A stretch of DNA of 64,000 bases from Thalassotalea insulae (GCF_030161395.1 NZ_BSST01000001.1:3968001-4032000); one strand, 5' to 3'. Positions 38,479-48,399 are shown, numbered from the stretch's first letter. Translations and numbers: made by a program. The notes: generated from the letters alone by a model not told the origin.

Positions 38479-39861
38479 TTAGCAGACGTTTAATCGGTAT
38501 TTGTCGAGCCGACGGTAATAGGCACTTCGAGATAAGCCTAGAGATTGCGCGGTTTGTAAAGGATCATTGTTAAATCGTTGTAATCGCTCAATGATCACGC
38601 TTTTTTCAATTTGCTCTAATGTTAAGTCTGAAGGTTCATGGCTGTTTTTGCTAGCTAATGTCTGCTCGCCTGGTAAGTTTAAGTGTGCCAACTCTATGTA
38701 TTCACTGTTCGATAAAAATATTGACCGCTCCATGGTGTGATGCAGTTCTCGAATATTACCTGGCCACTGATAAAGCAGCATAAATTCAATAGCCTGCTGC
38801 GCTAATTCTTTTTTATCTAAATGGTATTTATTGCATAATCTTTCCAGGAAGTGCTCCGCCAATGGCAAGATGTCTTCAGTTCTTTCTCTTAGTGGTGGAA
38901 CACGCAGTTCGATGGTGTTTAGCCGATACAGTAAATCTTGGCGAAACTGGCCATCATTGATCATCTCGGTTAAGTCTGCATTGGTTGCGGAAATTAAGCG
39001 TACATCGTTATCTAACGTAATATTACTTCCGACGCGTTCAAATTTTCGCTCTTCCAGTACGTGCAATAGCTTAGCTTGTTGGTTGATATTGATGTTAGCT
39101 ATTTCATCCAGGAATAAAGTGCCTTGCGATGCCAGCTCAAAACGGCCAACTCTATCTTCTTTGGCATCGGTAAACGCGCCTTTTACATGGCCAAACATTT
39201 CGCTTTCAAACAAACTCTCGCTTATGCCGCCCATATTCACTGTAATAAAGCTGTGATCGTTACGCTTAGATTGCTGATGAATATAAGAAGCCAATAATGA
39301 TTTGCCAGTACCGTTTTCTCCCGTCAGTAAAATATTCATATCACTGAGTGCGATACGGTTAATTTGTTCTTGCAGCGTTTGCATAGCTTGAGACTGGGCG
39401 ATAAGCGGTACTTGTTTATGTTGTTTTAGTAACTGATTTTCCTGAAGCAGTTTTTGATTTTTTCTTAGGGTTGCTACATGTTCTGTGTGCTGCCCAACTT
39501 TCGTCAGTAGCTGGTTATTACGCCAGGGCTTTTCAATAAAGTCATTTGCTCCTGACTGCATCGCCGATACGGCAATATCAATACTACCATATCCGGTAAT
39601 TGCAATAATGGGGACATGTTTATCAATTTTACGTATTGATTGAACCAGAGAAATACCTTCCTTGCCTGATGTGGTGTCCTGGCTGTAGTTTAAATCGATG
39701 AGTAAACAACAGAATTGCTTGCGAGACAATAACGTCAGCACTTGATGGGGAGTACTGGCCGTTGTCACCCGGTATTGTTTCCCTTTTAGCGCTAATGATA
39801 AGGCAGATAAAATATCGGAATCGTCGTCAGCAATTAAAATATTTGCAGGCAAATTAGTCAT
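38479..39861 (-). CDS. Sigma-54-dependent response regulator (NtrC family)
   Basis: 460 residues: receiver domain with Asp12-14 pocket and phosphoacceptor Asp56 (LLIDLNYS), AAA+ domain with Walker A TGENGTGKSLLASYIH, sigma-54 contact loop GAFTDA (one residue off the classic GAFTGA) and Walker B GTLFLDEIANI, then a Fis-type helix-turn-helix (QTAQSLGLSRSAYYRRLDKY). It should activate a sigma-54 promoter; a good candidate lies upstream of the adjacent efflux operon at 44542-44557. Confidence 0.94.
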   Translation of the reverse strand: MTNLPANILIADDDSDILSALSLALKGKQYRVTTASTPHQVLTLLSRKQFCCLLIDLNYSQDTTSGKEGISLVQSIRKIDKHVPIIAITGYGSIDIAVSAMQSGANDFIEKPWRNNQLLTKVGQHTEHVATLRKNQKLLQENQLLKQHKQVPLIAQSQAMQTLQEQINRIALSDMNILLTGENGTGKSLLASYIHQQSKRNDHSFITVNMGGISESLFESEMFGHVKGAFTDAKEDRVGRFELASQGTLFLDEIANININQQAKLLHVLEERKFERVGSNITLDNDVRLISATNADLTEMINDGQFRQDLLYRLNTIELRVPPLRERTEDILPLAEHFLERLCNKYHLDKKELAQQAIEFMLLYQWPGNIRELHHTMERSIFLSNSEYIELAHLNLPGEQTLASKNSHEPSDLTLEQIEKSVIIERLQRFNNDPLQTAQSLGLSRSAYYRRLDKYRLNVC

Positions 39862-39883
39862 AAAATTATTTTTATTTTCGTTA

Positions 39884-39907
39884 AAAACAGGCGGTCATTC
39901 GACCGCC
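39884..39907 (-). terminator. Rho-independent terminator between efflux operon and response regulator
   Basis: GGCGGTC and GACCGCC pair with an ATTC loop. On the minus strand the hairpin is followed by TGTTTTTAAC. It lies just upstream of the response regulator gene, so that gene pair probably has its own promoter or depends on read-through. Confidence 0.8.
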
Positions 39908-40001
39908 GTTATTCTTGTTAGAATGTGCTGTGCCTTTATTTGATACATTTTCCGGCCAATCGTTGTGCTTCGCCATGTATCAACTGACAGCTTATCACGC
40001 C

Positions 40002-42503
40002 CTAATCATAATGCAGAGCATCACTAGGTTCCAACCTTAAAACATTTTGGGTTGGAATAATGGTGGCTAACAAAACCATTAAAGAAATCAATGTTGGAAT
40101 AGCAAACAGGGCAATACCATAACTTTCCGGATTGATGATAATGGTGTCAGATATATAATTTGCTATGGCAACAGACAAGGCAACGCCGACAGATAAACCT
40201 ATCAGGAGCTGAGTGCCTGCCTGTTTTAAAAACATATGGATGATTTTTCTATCAGGTATGCCGATGGCGCGTCTGATGCCAATTTCCTGTGTGCGTTGAA
40301 TAATGCTGTTCGCAGACATGGCATAGATACCACTCGCCGCTAAAATGACGGCAACAATACCACAAAACATGAATATTTTTGTGACCGATAATAGCATTTT
40401 GACGGGTTGTCGTATCAAGTTGTCATAGCTTTGCACATGAAAAATACCAACGTCCGGGTCAACATTTGCCACTGCCTGGTTAAGCGTACGAATGGCTTCT
40501 ACCTGATCTCCGCTATAATGAATGGCGATCGATAAGCTCATAAAACCAATGTTGTCATTGGGATGATAGGAATTATATGACGCGCTGGAAGAGCGCATGG
40601 TAGAACCATGATAGCTGTCAGAAACTACACCGACAATTGTATTCCAGGTATCACTTGCTCCAGTACGATGAACACGGCGCACTCGCTTGCCAACGGCGTC
40701 ACCATCGGGGAAAAAATCGCGGGCAATTGATTCGTTAATAATAATATTATACAAATCTTCTTCACCGTCCCGGTGATCAAAATCACGCCCCTGAATTATC
40801 CGCATGCCTAAGGCTTGCCATGAGCCTCGGGCAATAACTTCGTTATTGCTATAAGGGTTTTCATTAAATACTTCAGCTGCTCTGCCTTCTATTTCAAAGT
40901 AACTTGTACCTTCTCCCGTTCCTGGCAACTGACTCATCATGGCAACCGCTTTAAAGTTTGGCATATTTTCAATTGCAGCTTTGATCTTATAAAAAAGTTG
41001 AGCACGGGCGACACGATCCTGATGTTCAAACTCGGTATCTCGGCGTAACTGGTATTTCTCCGGTGGAAGTTGTAATTCGGCTGTCAGGCGTTGCTCCGTT
41101 TCAACACCATAGTCTGCTATGCTGGCAAAGTAGCCGGTTGACAGTAAAAGCGTCGCTAGCACCAAGACAACACAGGAAAGGGCGATTTCAGAAGTCACTA
41201 ACAATTTACTCGAAGCGGCGGCTTTTTTACCTAGTGCCCCACGAGTTCCATCCCGAATTACCGCGTTAAAATCATTCTGCAACGCCTTAATCGCCGGGAT
41301 CAGGCCGGTAGTTAAAATCATTGCCGCCACAGCAACAATCAGTATCAATATACAGGTACTGTCGATGGTTAATGCCCACCAAAAGGGTTTTTCGTGGTTA
41401 ACGGCGAAGGTTGCTTCAAACATTTGATTGGTCAATTCTATGCCATATGCCGCGAATAGCAGTGCGAGTGCTCCTCCCAAACTACAGATAACAACACTTT
41501 CCCATAGCATCTGAATGATTAGTTTTTTGCGTGGAATACCCAAGGCAACACGAATGGCAATTTCCTTAATACGCTCATTTACGCGGGCAAGTAATAAATT
41601 GCTGACATTGATACATGCCAATAACAAGATGAGAAATACCACTAACAAAAGGGCGATAAAGACATTGTAGTATTGGGTGATACTGGCTTTTTTAAATGGT
41701 GTGATTTGTAAATATTCACCACTATTAGGGATACGATATCGGTAATCGTCTTCTATCGTGGTGGCAAGTTCTTTATTGAAATTAGCAAAGGCCGTTTTAG
41801 CTTGCTCAAGTGATACGCCAGCTTTTAATTTTGCATAGGAAAATAAGCTGTTGTAAGAGGCCTTCGTTGGGTTAACCAGCGCTTCAGTTAAGGGCTGCCA
41901 AATTTCTGCATAATCCGGAAAAGAAAATCCTTGTGGCATAACACCGACAATACGTCCGGGTAAAGCGTCTAATGCCAGTTGTTGATTCATTACGTTTGGG
42001 TCAGCATTAAAATATTTCTGCCAAACCGGATAGCTCAGTACCACGACAGGTTCAGCGCCTTCGGCAAAATCATCGGCTGTTAGAAAACGACCAAAGTGGG
42101 GTTGTATACCGGTAAAACTTGCGAGATTCCAGCTTATGTAACTGGCATTCATTTTTTGAGCGGTGAATAATGCACTGTGCTTGCTGGAACCACCCCCAAT
42201 AAATGTAGTTCCTCTTGAGTAAAAGCCGTGTTGTTCAAACAGGCCTGACTGTGCAACCGCTTGATTAACATGATATGGGTCTACACGGGTTCGGAATAAA
42301 TGGCTATGGTCAAATTCTCCCTCGACAGCAAAAATTTCAGTTTCACTGTTGAGATATAAAGGTTTAAAAACCAGGTTGTTTAGCAATGAAAAGCTGTAAA
42401 CGGTGAGGCCAAGGCCGATCGCAACTATTAGCACAGTTAACGCCGTAAACAACGGCTTTTTCAGTAACATGCGTAATGAATATTTTAGCTCTATTGAAAC
42501 CAT
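40002..42503 (-). CDS. ABC transporter permease, MacB/FtsX type
   Basis: 833 residues, about twice the usual MacB permease length: two repeats, each with a periplasmic MacB_PCD-like part and FtsX-type helices (first LRMLLKKPLFTALTVLIVAIGLGLTVYS; FLILLLACINVSNLLLARVNERIKEIAIRVALG; last IQRTQEIGIRRAIGI). It moves or extrudes a substrate from the inner membrane/periplasm with the ATPase and adaptor encoded upstream. This double-length form is common in Gram-negative ABC efflux sets of unknown substrate. Confidence 0.9.
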   Translation of the reverse strand: MVSIELKYSLRMLLKKPLFTALTVLIVAIGLGLTVYSFSLLNNLVFKPLYLNSETEIFAVEGEFDHSHLFRTRVDPYHVNQAVAQSGLFEQHGFYSRGTTFIGGGSSKHSALFTAQKMNASYISWNLASFTGIQPHFGRFLTADDFAEGAEPVVVLSYPVWQKYFNADPNVMNQQLALDALPGRIVGVMPQGFSFPDYAEIWQPLTEALVNPTKASYNSLFSYAKLKAGVSLEQAKTAFANFNKELATTIEDDYRYRIPNSGEYLQITPFKKASITQYYNVFIALLLVVFLILLLACINVSNLLLARVNERIKEIAIRVALGIPRKKLIIQMLWESVVICSLGGALALLFAAYGIELTNQMFEATFAVNHEKPFWWALTIDSTCILILIVAVAAMILTTGLIPAIKALQNDFNAVIRDGTRGALGKKAAASSKLLVTSEIALSCVVLVLATLLLSTGYFASIADYGVETEQRLTAELQLPPEKYQLRRDTEFEHQDRVARAQLFYKIKAAIENMPNFKAVAMMSQLPGTGEGTSYFEIEGRAAEVFNENPYSNNEVIARGSWQALGMRIIQGRDFDHRDGEEDLYNIIINESIARDFFPDGDAVGKRVRRVHRTGASDTWNTIVGVVSDSYHGSTMRSSSASYNSYHPNDNIGFMSLSIAIHYSGDQVEAIRTLNQAVANVDPDVGIFHVQSYDNLIRQPVKMLLSVTKIFMFCGIVAVILAASGIYAMSANSIIQRTQEIGIRRAIGIPDRKIIHMFLKQAGTQLLIGLSVGVALSVAIANYISDTIIINPESYGIALFAIPTLISLMVLLATIIPTQNVLRLEPSDALHYD

Positions 42504-42523
42504 AATTTTGTCCTTAAAAAATA

Positions 42524-43249
42524 CTAAACGGCAATGGCATTTGTGGTTTCAGAAATTTGGTCAGCAACTATTTTACCGTCAAATATTTCGATAATTCGGT
42601 CGGCTCGACTTGCTGAACGTGGGTCATGGGTAACCATACAAATAGTTGCCCCACCGGCATGTAACTTGTCCAGTAGGTCCATAACAGCCCCCGCATTTTT
42701 TGAATCAAGGTTACCCGTTGGTTCATCAGCCAGCAAAATGGCAGGTTTACCGGCAATTGCTCTGGCTACGGCGACACGTTGTTGCTGACCACCTGACAAC
42801 TGTGACGGAAAATGATTTGCTCTATGTTGCATATCGACTTGTGCTAAGGCTTCTTTAACCAGTTTTTTACGTGTTGATTTATCTATGTCTTCACGGTATG
42901 ACAATGGCAGTTCGACATTTTCTTCCACAGTTAAATCACTGATCAGGTTAAATGCCTGAAAGATAAAACCAATCTTTTCATTACGAATTGCTGCCCGTTG
43001 ATCTTTATCCAGGCTAGTGACATCGTGCCCCGATAAATGATATTGACCATTTGTTGGCGTATCCAGTAAACCTAAAATGGAAAGTAACGTGGACTTGCCA
43101 CAGCCTGAAGCGCCGGAAATTGACACGTATTCACCCTGATTAATTGTCAGGTTTACCTGTTCTAAAGCGTGTGTTTCAACATCGTCGGTGTAAAATACTT
43201 TGTCTAGTGCGGTCAGGGTGACCAAAGCGTTATTTGATGATTCTTTCAT
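42524..43249 (-). CDS. ABC transporter ATP-binding protein, MacB/LolD type
   Basis: A 241-residue ATPase with Walker A GASGCGKSTLLSILGLL, Q-loop IFQAFNLI, signature LSGGQQQRVAVARAIAGKP, Walker B ILLADEPTGNLD and the H-loop MVTHDPR. The SGGQQQRVA and GNLD features are typical of the LolD/MacB/FtsE group. It lies between adaptor and permease with gaps of about ten and twenty bases. Confidence 0.96.
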   Translation of the reverse strand: MKESSNNALVTLTALDKVFYTDDVETHALEQVNLTINQGEYVSISGASGCGKSTLLSILGLLDTPTNGQYHLSGHDVTSLDKDQRAAIRNEKIGFIFQAFNLISDLTVEENVELPLSYREDIDKSTRKKLVKEALAQVDMQHRANHFPSQLSGGQQQRVAVARAIAGKPAILLADEPTGNLDSKNAGAVMDLLDKLHAGGATICMVTHDPRSASRADRIIEIFDGKIVADQISETTNAIAV

Positions 43250-43258
43250 AACAGTTCC

Positions 43259-44509
43259 TTATTGTATCGCTTGTATTTGTTTTTCTTTCCACGACGATAC
43301 GTCGGATATTACCACGTTATCGCCAATAGCAAGACCGTTTAAAATTTCAATGTGAGTTTGTGATGAACGCCCAAATTGCACCTCAGTAAGTGCGACTTCT
43401 CTGGTGTCGTGATCAACCATGTAGACCTTGCCGGTAGAATTAGCCTTGGCAAACATTGGTCGTTTGATATAGGCGGTGTTTTCCAGGTTGGCAACATGTA
43501 TTACGCCATCAACGGTAAGCTCAGGCCGAGCTTCCTTAGGCAGTTGGCCGGTAATCGCGACATCGACTTGAACAGTGCCATTAACCACTACAGGTTCAAT
43601 GCGAGTGATAATACCGGAAACTTTACTGGTCTTGGTGTCCAGCGTGACGGGCTGTGTCAACGCTATTTGATAAATTTGTTTTTCCGGTACGCGAATTTCG
43701 GCAATGAACTCATCGTTACGGGCAAGTTTTGCGATATTGGTGCCTGATGATACTTGCTGACCAAGTTCCAAGGGCATTTCCTGAACAATGCTATCGATGC
43801 TTGCTCTGACGGTTAAGCTATCCACTAAATGCTGCATACGGGCAACGGTACGTTCCATCCGTTTAAGCCGGGCATTAAATGCTCGATTCTGGGCGGCTAA
43901 ATTTTCTTTCGCTTTTGCTAAACGTTTTTGTTCTTGTTGCCAGCGTTGCCGTAATTGTTGGACCTCAATTTTTACTTCTTCATGCTCAACGGTTGAAATG
44001 GCAACAATGCCTTGTTTAAGCAAGGTTTGCTGGGCATTGAGTGTTAGTAGCGTTCGTTCATAATTTAATTTACTGTTTGCTACCAGCGTTTCTTGATCAA
44101 GTAACTGAGATTCCAGTGCAACGCGCTGGGCATTTAATTGGGCTTGCATCTCTTCCTGCTCCCATAGACTTTCTTCCAGTTGCTGGGTAAGGGCAGGGTT
44201 TTTCATTGAAACGATTAAATCGCCCTTTTTAACCGCTGCGCCGGCTTTTATATAAATTTTGTCTACTCGCCCATTAACCTCAGCGGCCACCCAGTAAACT
44301 TCTTTTGGCACTAATACCCCAATACCGCGTACGTCTATTTGTAATGTTCCCTGTTTGACTGTATCGAGCAAGACGTTACTTGCCGAAACCTTACGTTGTG
44401 AACTAGCAGCCGACAACAATGCCCAGCTAAGCGCGATGATTAGGCATGCAACTATTACTGATTTATAAGAGATGCGCGTGCGATTCGTTTTTTTTCTGAC
44501 AATATCCAT
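43259..44509 (-). CDS. Periplasmic adaptor (membrane fusion) protein of the efflux system
   Basis: 416 residues: an N-terminal membrane anchor (SVIVACLIIALSWALLSAAS), a lipoyl/HlyD-like block (VNGRVDKIYIKAGAAVKKGDLIVSM), a long coiled-coil hairpin near residues 120-220 and a beta-barrel (IDSIVQEMPLELGQQVSSGTNIAKL). It bridges the inner-membrane ABC transporter to an outer-membrane channel such as TolC, which is not in this window. It is the first gene of the operon, directly downstream of the sigma-54 promoter candidate. Confidence 0.93.
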   Translation of the reverse strand: MDIVRKKTNRTRISYKSVIVACLIIALSWALLSAASSQRKVSASNVLLDTVKQGTLQIDVRGIGVLVPKEVYWVAAEVNGRVDKIYIKAGAAVKKGDLIVSMKNPALTQQLEESLWEQEEMQAQLNAQRVALESQLLDQETLVANSKLNYERTLLTLNAQQTLLKQGIVAISTVEHEEVKIEVQQLRQRWQQEQKRLAKAKENLAAQNRAFNARLKRMERTVARMQHLVDSLTVRASIDSIVQEMPLELGQQVSSGTNIAKLARNDEFIAEIRVPEKQIYQIALTQPVTLDTKTSKVSGIITRIEPVVVNGTVQVDVAITGQLPKEARPELTVDGVIHVANLENTAYIKRPMFAKANSTGKVYMVDHDTREVALTEVQFGRSSQTHIEILNGLAIGDNVVISDVSSWKEKQIQAIQ

Positions 44510-44541
44510 TTAGCTTCTCAATGCAAACTTTGTATTAGCAG

Positions 44542-44557
44542 TGCATGCGGAGTACCA
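44542..44557 (-). promoter_or_regulatory. Candidate sigma-54 promoter of the ABC efflux operon
   Basis: The minus strand reads TGGTACTCCGCATGCA. It matches TGGYAC-N5-TTGCW at the key -24 GG and -12 GC with exact spacing and differs only in one T of the -12 element and at position 7. It lies 33 bases before the adaptor gene start, and the operon neighbours a sigma-54 activator. Confidence 0.65.
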
Positions 44558-44621
44558 AATAAACAATATTTAGAAATTACAATGAGTTAACCGGTTGAGG
44601 TGTTGTTGTTTTGTAAACGAG

Positions 44622-44670
44622 TCTCGAAAGTGGGATAAAAAAACAGCTACTTAAATCTCGATATTGGGAT
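44622..44670. promoter_or_regulatory. Two 15-bp direct repeats, candidate activator sites
   Basis: TCTCGAAAGTGGGAT (44622-44636) and TCTCGATATTGGGAT (44656-44670) agree at 13 of 15 bases and start 34 bases apart. They lie 65-130 bases upstream of the sigma-54 candidate, where an NtrC-type regulator would bind. The remaining gap up to icd (to 44958) shows no gene; the icd promoter must be in it. Confidence 0.5.
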
Positions 44671-44958
44671 TTATGCACTAGTTATCATTTAACAAGGGCT
44701 AAATTAAATACTGCGGTATACGGTTGTTGATGGATTTATAACAGGTACGACCTGGCGAGGTCGGCTCTTTCTACCTTAAGTGAATTGTTGTAGGATAGCT
44801 TGCTTTTTTATTTGGCCGTATAGGCGGTTCTTGTGTTAGCTACCTGGATCCTATACTATGCGCGCGCAAAAAAAATTTTCATAAAGCGAATATCTATGCT
44901 GATATTTTAGTTTTGTATTCACTTTATTGCATACTCGCTGATTAACGTAGGATAAAAA

Positions 44959-47190
44959 ATGACCACAGAATCATCTAACATCATTTATACCATTACCGAT
45001 GAAGCGCCAGCGCTTGCGACGCATTCATTATTACCCATAGTAAAAGCCTTCACAGCTTCATCTGGTATCAATGTGGAAACACGCGATATTTCTTTAGCGG
45101 GTCGTATTATCGCGAACTTCCCTAAATATTTAACACCAGAGCAGCGCATTGGTGATGCATTGGGCGAATTAGGTGAATTAGCCAAAACACCCGAAGCGAA
45201 TATTATTAAATTACCGAATATTTCGGCATCTATTCCTCAATTGCAAGCAGCAATTAAAGAATTACAAGCTAAAGGTTATAACTTACCGGATTATCCGGCT
45301 GAGCCACAAAATGAAGCGGAAGAGTCAATCAAATTAACTTACGCCAAAGTATTAGGCTCTGCGGTAAACCCTGTTTTACGTGAAGGTAACTCAGATCGCC
45401 GTGCGCCAGCTTCGGTAAAAAACTATGCTAAGAAAAATCCTCACTCAATGGGAGCTTGGTCAACAGAGTCAAAATCACATGTAGCGCATATGGCGTCAGG
45501 TGATTTTTATGGCAGTGAAAAGTCTGTCACAATTAATGGTGATATGTCGGTTAATATCGAATTTGTTGCAGAAAATGGTGACGTTAAGGTGTTAAAAGAA
45601 AACTTAGCGTTATTAGATAAAGAAGTGATTGATGCGTCAGTGATGAGCAAAAATGCTTTAGTTGAGTTTTTCGAAAAAGAAATCGATGACGCTAAAGCGC
45701 AAGACGTACTACTTTCATTGCACTTAAAAGCGACCATGATGAAGGTATCCGATCCGATCATGTTTGGTCACTGCGTAAAAGTGTTCTACAAAGATGTCTT
45801 TGCAAAACATGCTGAAACGTTTGAGCAGTTAGGTGTTGATGCTAACAATGGTATTGGTGATGTCTACGCTAAGATTGAGCGTTTACCTGCTGAGAAAAAA
45901 GCAGAGATTGAAGCCGACTTACAAGCAGTTTACGGCACTCGTCCAGAAATGGCGATGGTTGACTCTGATAAAGGTATCACTAACTTACACGTACCAAGCG
46001 ATGTCATTATTGATGCTTCTATGCCTGCGGCATTACGTGCTTCTGGTCAAATGTGGGGCCCGGACGGTAAGCAAAAAGATACCAAGTTTATGATCCCAGA
46101 TCGTAACTATGCGGGAGTGTTCTCTGCGGTTGTTGATTTCTGTCGTGAACACGGCGCGTTTGATCCGACGACCATGGGTACAGTGCCTAACGTTGGTTTA
46201 ATGGCGCAAAAAGCCGAAGAATACGGTTCACACGATAAAACCTTTACTATGGCGGCAAACGGTAAAGTGCGTGTGGTCGATGCTAACGGAGAGACCTTGA
46301 TTGAACAAAACGTAGAGCAAGGTGATATCTTCCGTATGTGTCAGGCCAAAGATGCGCCGATTCAAGATTGGGTGAAATTAGCAGTATCTCGTGCTCGAGC
46401 AACGAATACACCTGCAATATTCTGGTTAGACGAAAACCGTGGTCATGACGCGGAAATGATCAAAAAGGTTAATACCTATTTAGCCGATCACGACACCAGT
46501 GGTTTAGATATTCGTATTATGGCGCCAGTGGATGCGTGTAAATTTACCTTAGCCCGTTGTAAAAATGGCGAAGATACTATCTCGGTAACGGGTAACGTAT
46601 TACGTGATTACTTAACCGATTTATTCCCTATTCTAGAATTAGGCACATCGGCGAAAATGTTATCTATCGTGCCATTAATGAACGGTGGTGGCTTATTTGA
46701 AACTGGTGCTGGTGGTAGTGCGCCTAAGCATGTTCAGCAATTTAATAAAGAAAACCACTTACGTTGGGACTCTTTAGGTGAATTTTTAGCATTAGCGGCA
46801 TCACTTGAACATGTAGCAGTAACAACAGGGAACGCCAAGGCACAAGTATTAGCTGATACCTTAGATGCTGCAACCGGTAAATTTTTGGATGAGAATAAAT
46901 CACCATCACGTAAAGTAGGTGAGTTAGATAACCGTGGTTCGCACTTCTATTTAGCGATGTACTGGGCACAGGCATTAGCAGAGCAAACAGCAGATGAAGA
47001 ACTTAAAACCGCTTTTACTGCGGTTGCTCAAGCGTTAACTAAGCAAGAAGAAAAAATTGTTGCTGAGTTAAACAGTGCTCAGGGTCCGGCTATGGATATT
47101 GACGGATATTATTTTGCAGATGCTGAATTAGCAGCGAAAGCGATGCGCCCGAGTGAAACCTTAAATACCATTCTTTCAAGCTTATTGTAA
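44959..47190 (+). CDS. icd: Monomeric NADP-dependent isocitrate dehydrogenase
   Basis: Converts isocitrate to 2-oxoglutarate in the TCA cycle. 743 residues is the length of the monomeric IDH family (as in Colwellia and Vibrio), not the dimeric one. Landmarks: YTITDEAPALATHSLLPIVKAF, VNPVLREGNSDRRAPASVKNYAKKNPHSMG, and MNGGGLFETGAGGSAPKHVQQF. AGGA precedes the ATG. It is the last ordinary chromosomal gene before the integron. Confidence 0.97.
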   Translation: MTTESSNIIYTITDEAPALATHSLLPIVKAFTASSGINVETRDISLAGRIIANFPKYLTPEQRIGDALGELGELAKTPEANIIKLPNISASIPQLQAAIKELQAKGYNLPDYPAEPQNEAEESIKLTYAKVLGSAVNPVLREGNSDRRAPASVKNYAKKNPHSMGAWSTESKSHVAHMASGDFYGSEKSVTINGDMSVNIEFVAENGDVKVLKENLALLDKEVIDASVMSKNALVEFFEKEIDDAKAQDVLLSLHLKATMMKVSDPIMFGHCVKVFYKDVFAKHAETFEQLGVDANNGIGDVYAKIERLPAEKKAEIEADLQAVYGTRPEMAMVDSDKGITNLHVPSDVIIDASMPAALRASGQMWGPDGKQKDTKFMIPDRNYAGVFSAVVDFCREHGAFDPTTMGTVPNVGLMAQKAEEYGSHDKTFTMAANGKVRVVDANGETLIEQNVEQGDIFRMCQAKDAPIQDWVKLAVSRARATNTPAIFWLDENRGHDAEMIKKVNTYLADHDTSGLDIRIMAPVDACKFTLARCKNGEDTISVTGNVLRDYLTDLFPILELGTSAKMLSIVPLMNGGGLFETGAGGSAPKHVQQFNKENHLRWDSLGEFLALAASLEHVAVTTGNAKAQVLADTLDAATGKFLDENKSPSRKVGELDNRGSHFYLAMYWAQALAEQTADEELKTAFTAVAQALTKQEEKIVAELNSAQGPAMDIDGYYFADAELAAKAMRPSETLNTILSSLL

Positions 47191-47212
47191 TCAATAAATA
47201 GAATGAAACATC

Positions 47213-47244
47213 AAAAGGCTATGTAGTAATGCATAGCCTTTTTT
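47213..47244. terminator. Two-way terminator between icd and intI
   Basis: AAAAGGCTATG (47213) pairs with CATAGCCTTTT (47232), followed by T on the plus side and T on the minus side. It serves both convergent genes. Confidence 0.88.
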
Positions 47245-47260
47245 GTTGTATTAAGGATTC

Positions 47261-48226
47261 TTAATAAATATCAGACAACGGGCTGCGCACGCCATTAGCA
47301 CCACATTCGATGACATGGGTATAAATTTGCGTAGTACGGAGGTCGGTATGCCCTAATTGTTCCTGTACAGTGCGAATGTCTGCCCCACGTTGTAGTAAAT
47401 GCGTGGCAAAGGAATGACGCAGGGTATGGCAAGTTACACGTTTTTCAATATGCGTTTTGGCGACAGCCTTTTTCAGTGCTTTTCTCAGGCAAGTTTCATC
47501 AATATGATGGCGTCTTACTTTCGTGCTATTAGCTTCTATACTTAACCGCTGTGAAGGGAACAGATAATGCCAGCCAAATTCAAATGGGGCATTGGGATAT
47601 TTTTTATCTAGTCGATTGGGGAGCCAAACCCCTGAATAATTAGGGCTCATTTTATCTCGCTCAAATAATGCTCTGGCGAGTTTAATTTGTGTTTTCAATT
47701 CACCGACAAGTTCGGGAGCTAAGGTAACTCGTCGGTTTTTGCCACCTTTACTGCGCCATATTTGAATTGTATGGTAATCAAAGTCAATATCATGCACTCG
47801 CAATCTCACCGCTTCCATTACACGTAATCCAGAACCGTACATTAATCGACAAATAAGCGCATGATTCGAATCCACTGCGTTAAGCAGCTCGATTATTTCT
47901 TTTTTTGTTAGTACTACCGGCAGATTAGGAGAGGTTTTAGATTTGTTAAAGCTTAAGTTAATCGACAATGGACAACCGATCACTTGTTTATACATATAAA
48001 CTAAGGCATTTAATGCTAGCGCTTGAGTTTTGGGAGCAACCATTGCCTGATTCGCTAGGTAATTTAGAAACTGTTCTACTTCACTATCACCACACTGGTT
48101 GGGGTGTAATTTATGGCAAAAATTGATATAGCCTTTTATCCAGTAAAGATAAGTATTAATTGTGCGTTTTGCATAGCGTTGAGTATGCATTTTTTCAGCA
48201 ATCATCTGTAAAAATGGTGAAGGCAT
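47261..48226 (-). CDS. intI: Integron integrase IntI (tyrosine recombinase)
   Basis: 321 residues. Catalytic residues: Arg135 in LMYGSGLRVMEA, His267/Arg270 in HTLRHSF, His293 in LGHTDLRTTQ and Tyr302 in IYTH. The IntI-specific insert near residues 221-254 (YLFPSQRLSIEA, VRRHHIDETCLRKALKKA) separates it from XerC/D. It inserts and excises cassettes at attI and attC. AAGGAG lies eight bases before the ATG. It is intact and its promoter region has a LexA box, so it should be SOS-inducible and active. Confidence 0.97.
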   Translation of the reverse strand: MPSPFLQMIAEKMHTQRYAKRTINTYLYWIKGYINFCHKLHPNQCGDSEVEQFLNYLANQAMVAPKTQALALNALVYMYKQVIGCPLSINLSFNKSKTSPNLPVVLTKKEIIELLNAVDSNHALICRLMYGSGLRVMEAVRLRVHDIDFDYHTIQIWRSKGGKNRRVTLAPELVGELKTQIKLARALFERDKMSPNYSGVWLPNRLDKKYPNAPFEFGWHYLFPSQRLSIEANSTKVRRHHIDETCLRKALKKAVAKTHIEKRVTCHTLRHSFATHLLQRGADIRTVQEQLGHTDLRTTQIYTHVIECGANGVRSPLSDIY

Positions 48227-48253
48227 ATTTAATTACTCCTTGAAATTTTATTG

Positions 48254-48269
48254 CTGTATAAATATACAG
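48254..48269 (-). promoter_or_regulatory. LexA box in the intI promoter
   Basis: CTGTATAAATATACAG is an exact CTGT-N8-ACAG SOS box with the usual A/T centre, 28 bases upstream of the intI start. The TATTTATA within it, read on the minus strand, can be the intI -10 element. LexA would block intI until DNA damage, as known for Vibrio and mobile integrons. Confidence 0.88.
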
Positions 48270-48345
48270 TTTAGGTGTTTTCCCGCTTTGCGCCAGAAAA
48301 CGAGAAAATTTCTCGCTTTCTACAACTAGATCGTAGGTGTAATAT

Positions 48346-48375
48346 TTGAATAAGTTATTGATATAAAGATATTAA
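48346..48375 (+). promoter_or_regulatory. Candidate cassette promoter Pc
   Basis: TTGAAT (48346-48351) and TATTAA (48370-48375), 18 bases apart, point toward the first cassette. The match is moderate; other A/T-rich hexamers around 48355-48390 are possible. Confidence 0.35.
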
Positions 48376-48399
48376 TGTATTAATGTGTGTTCAATTAAA

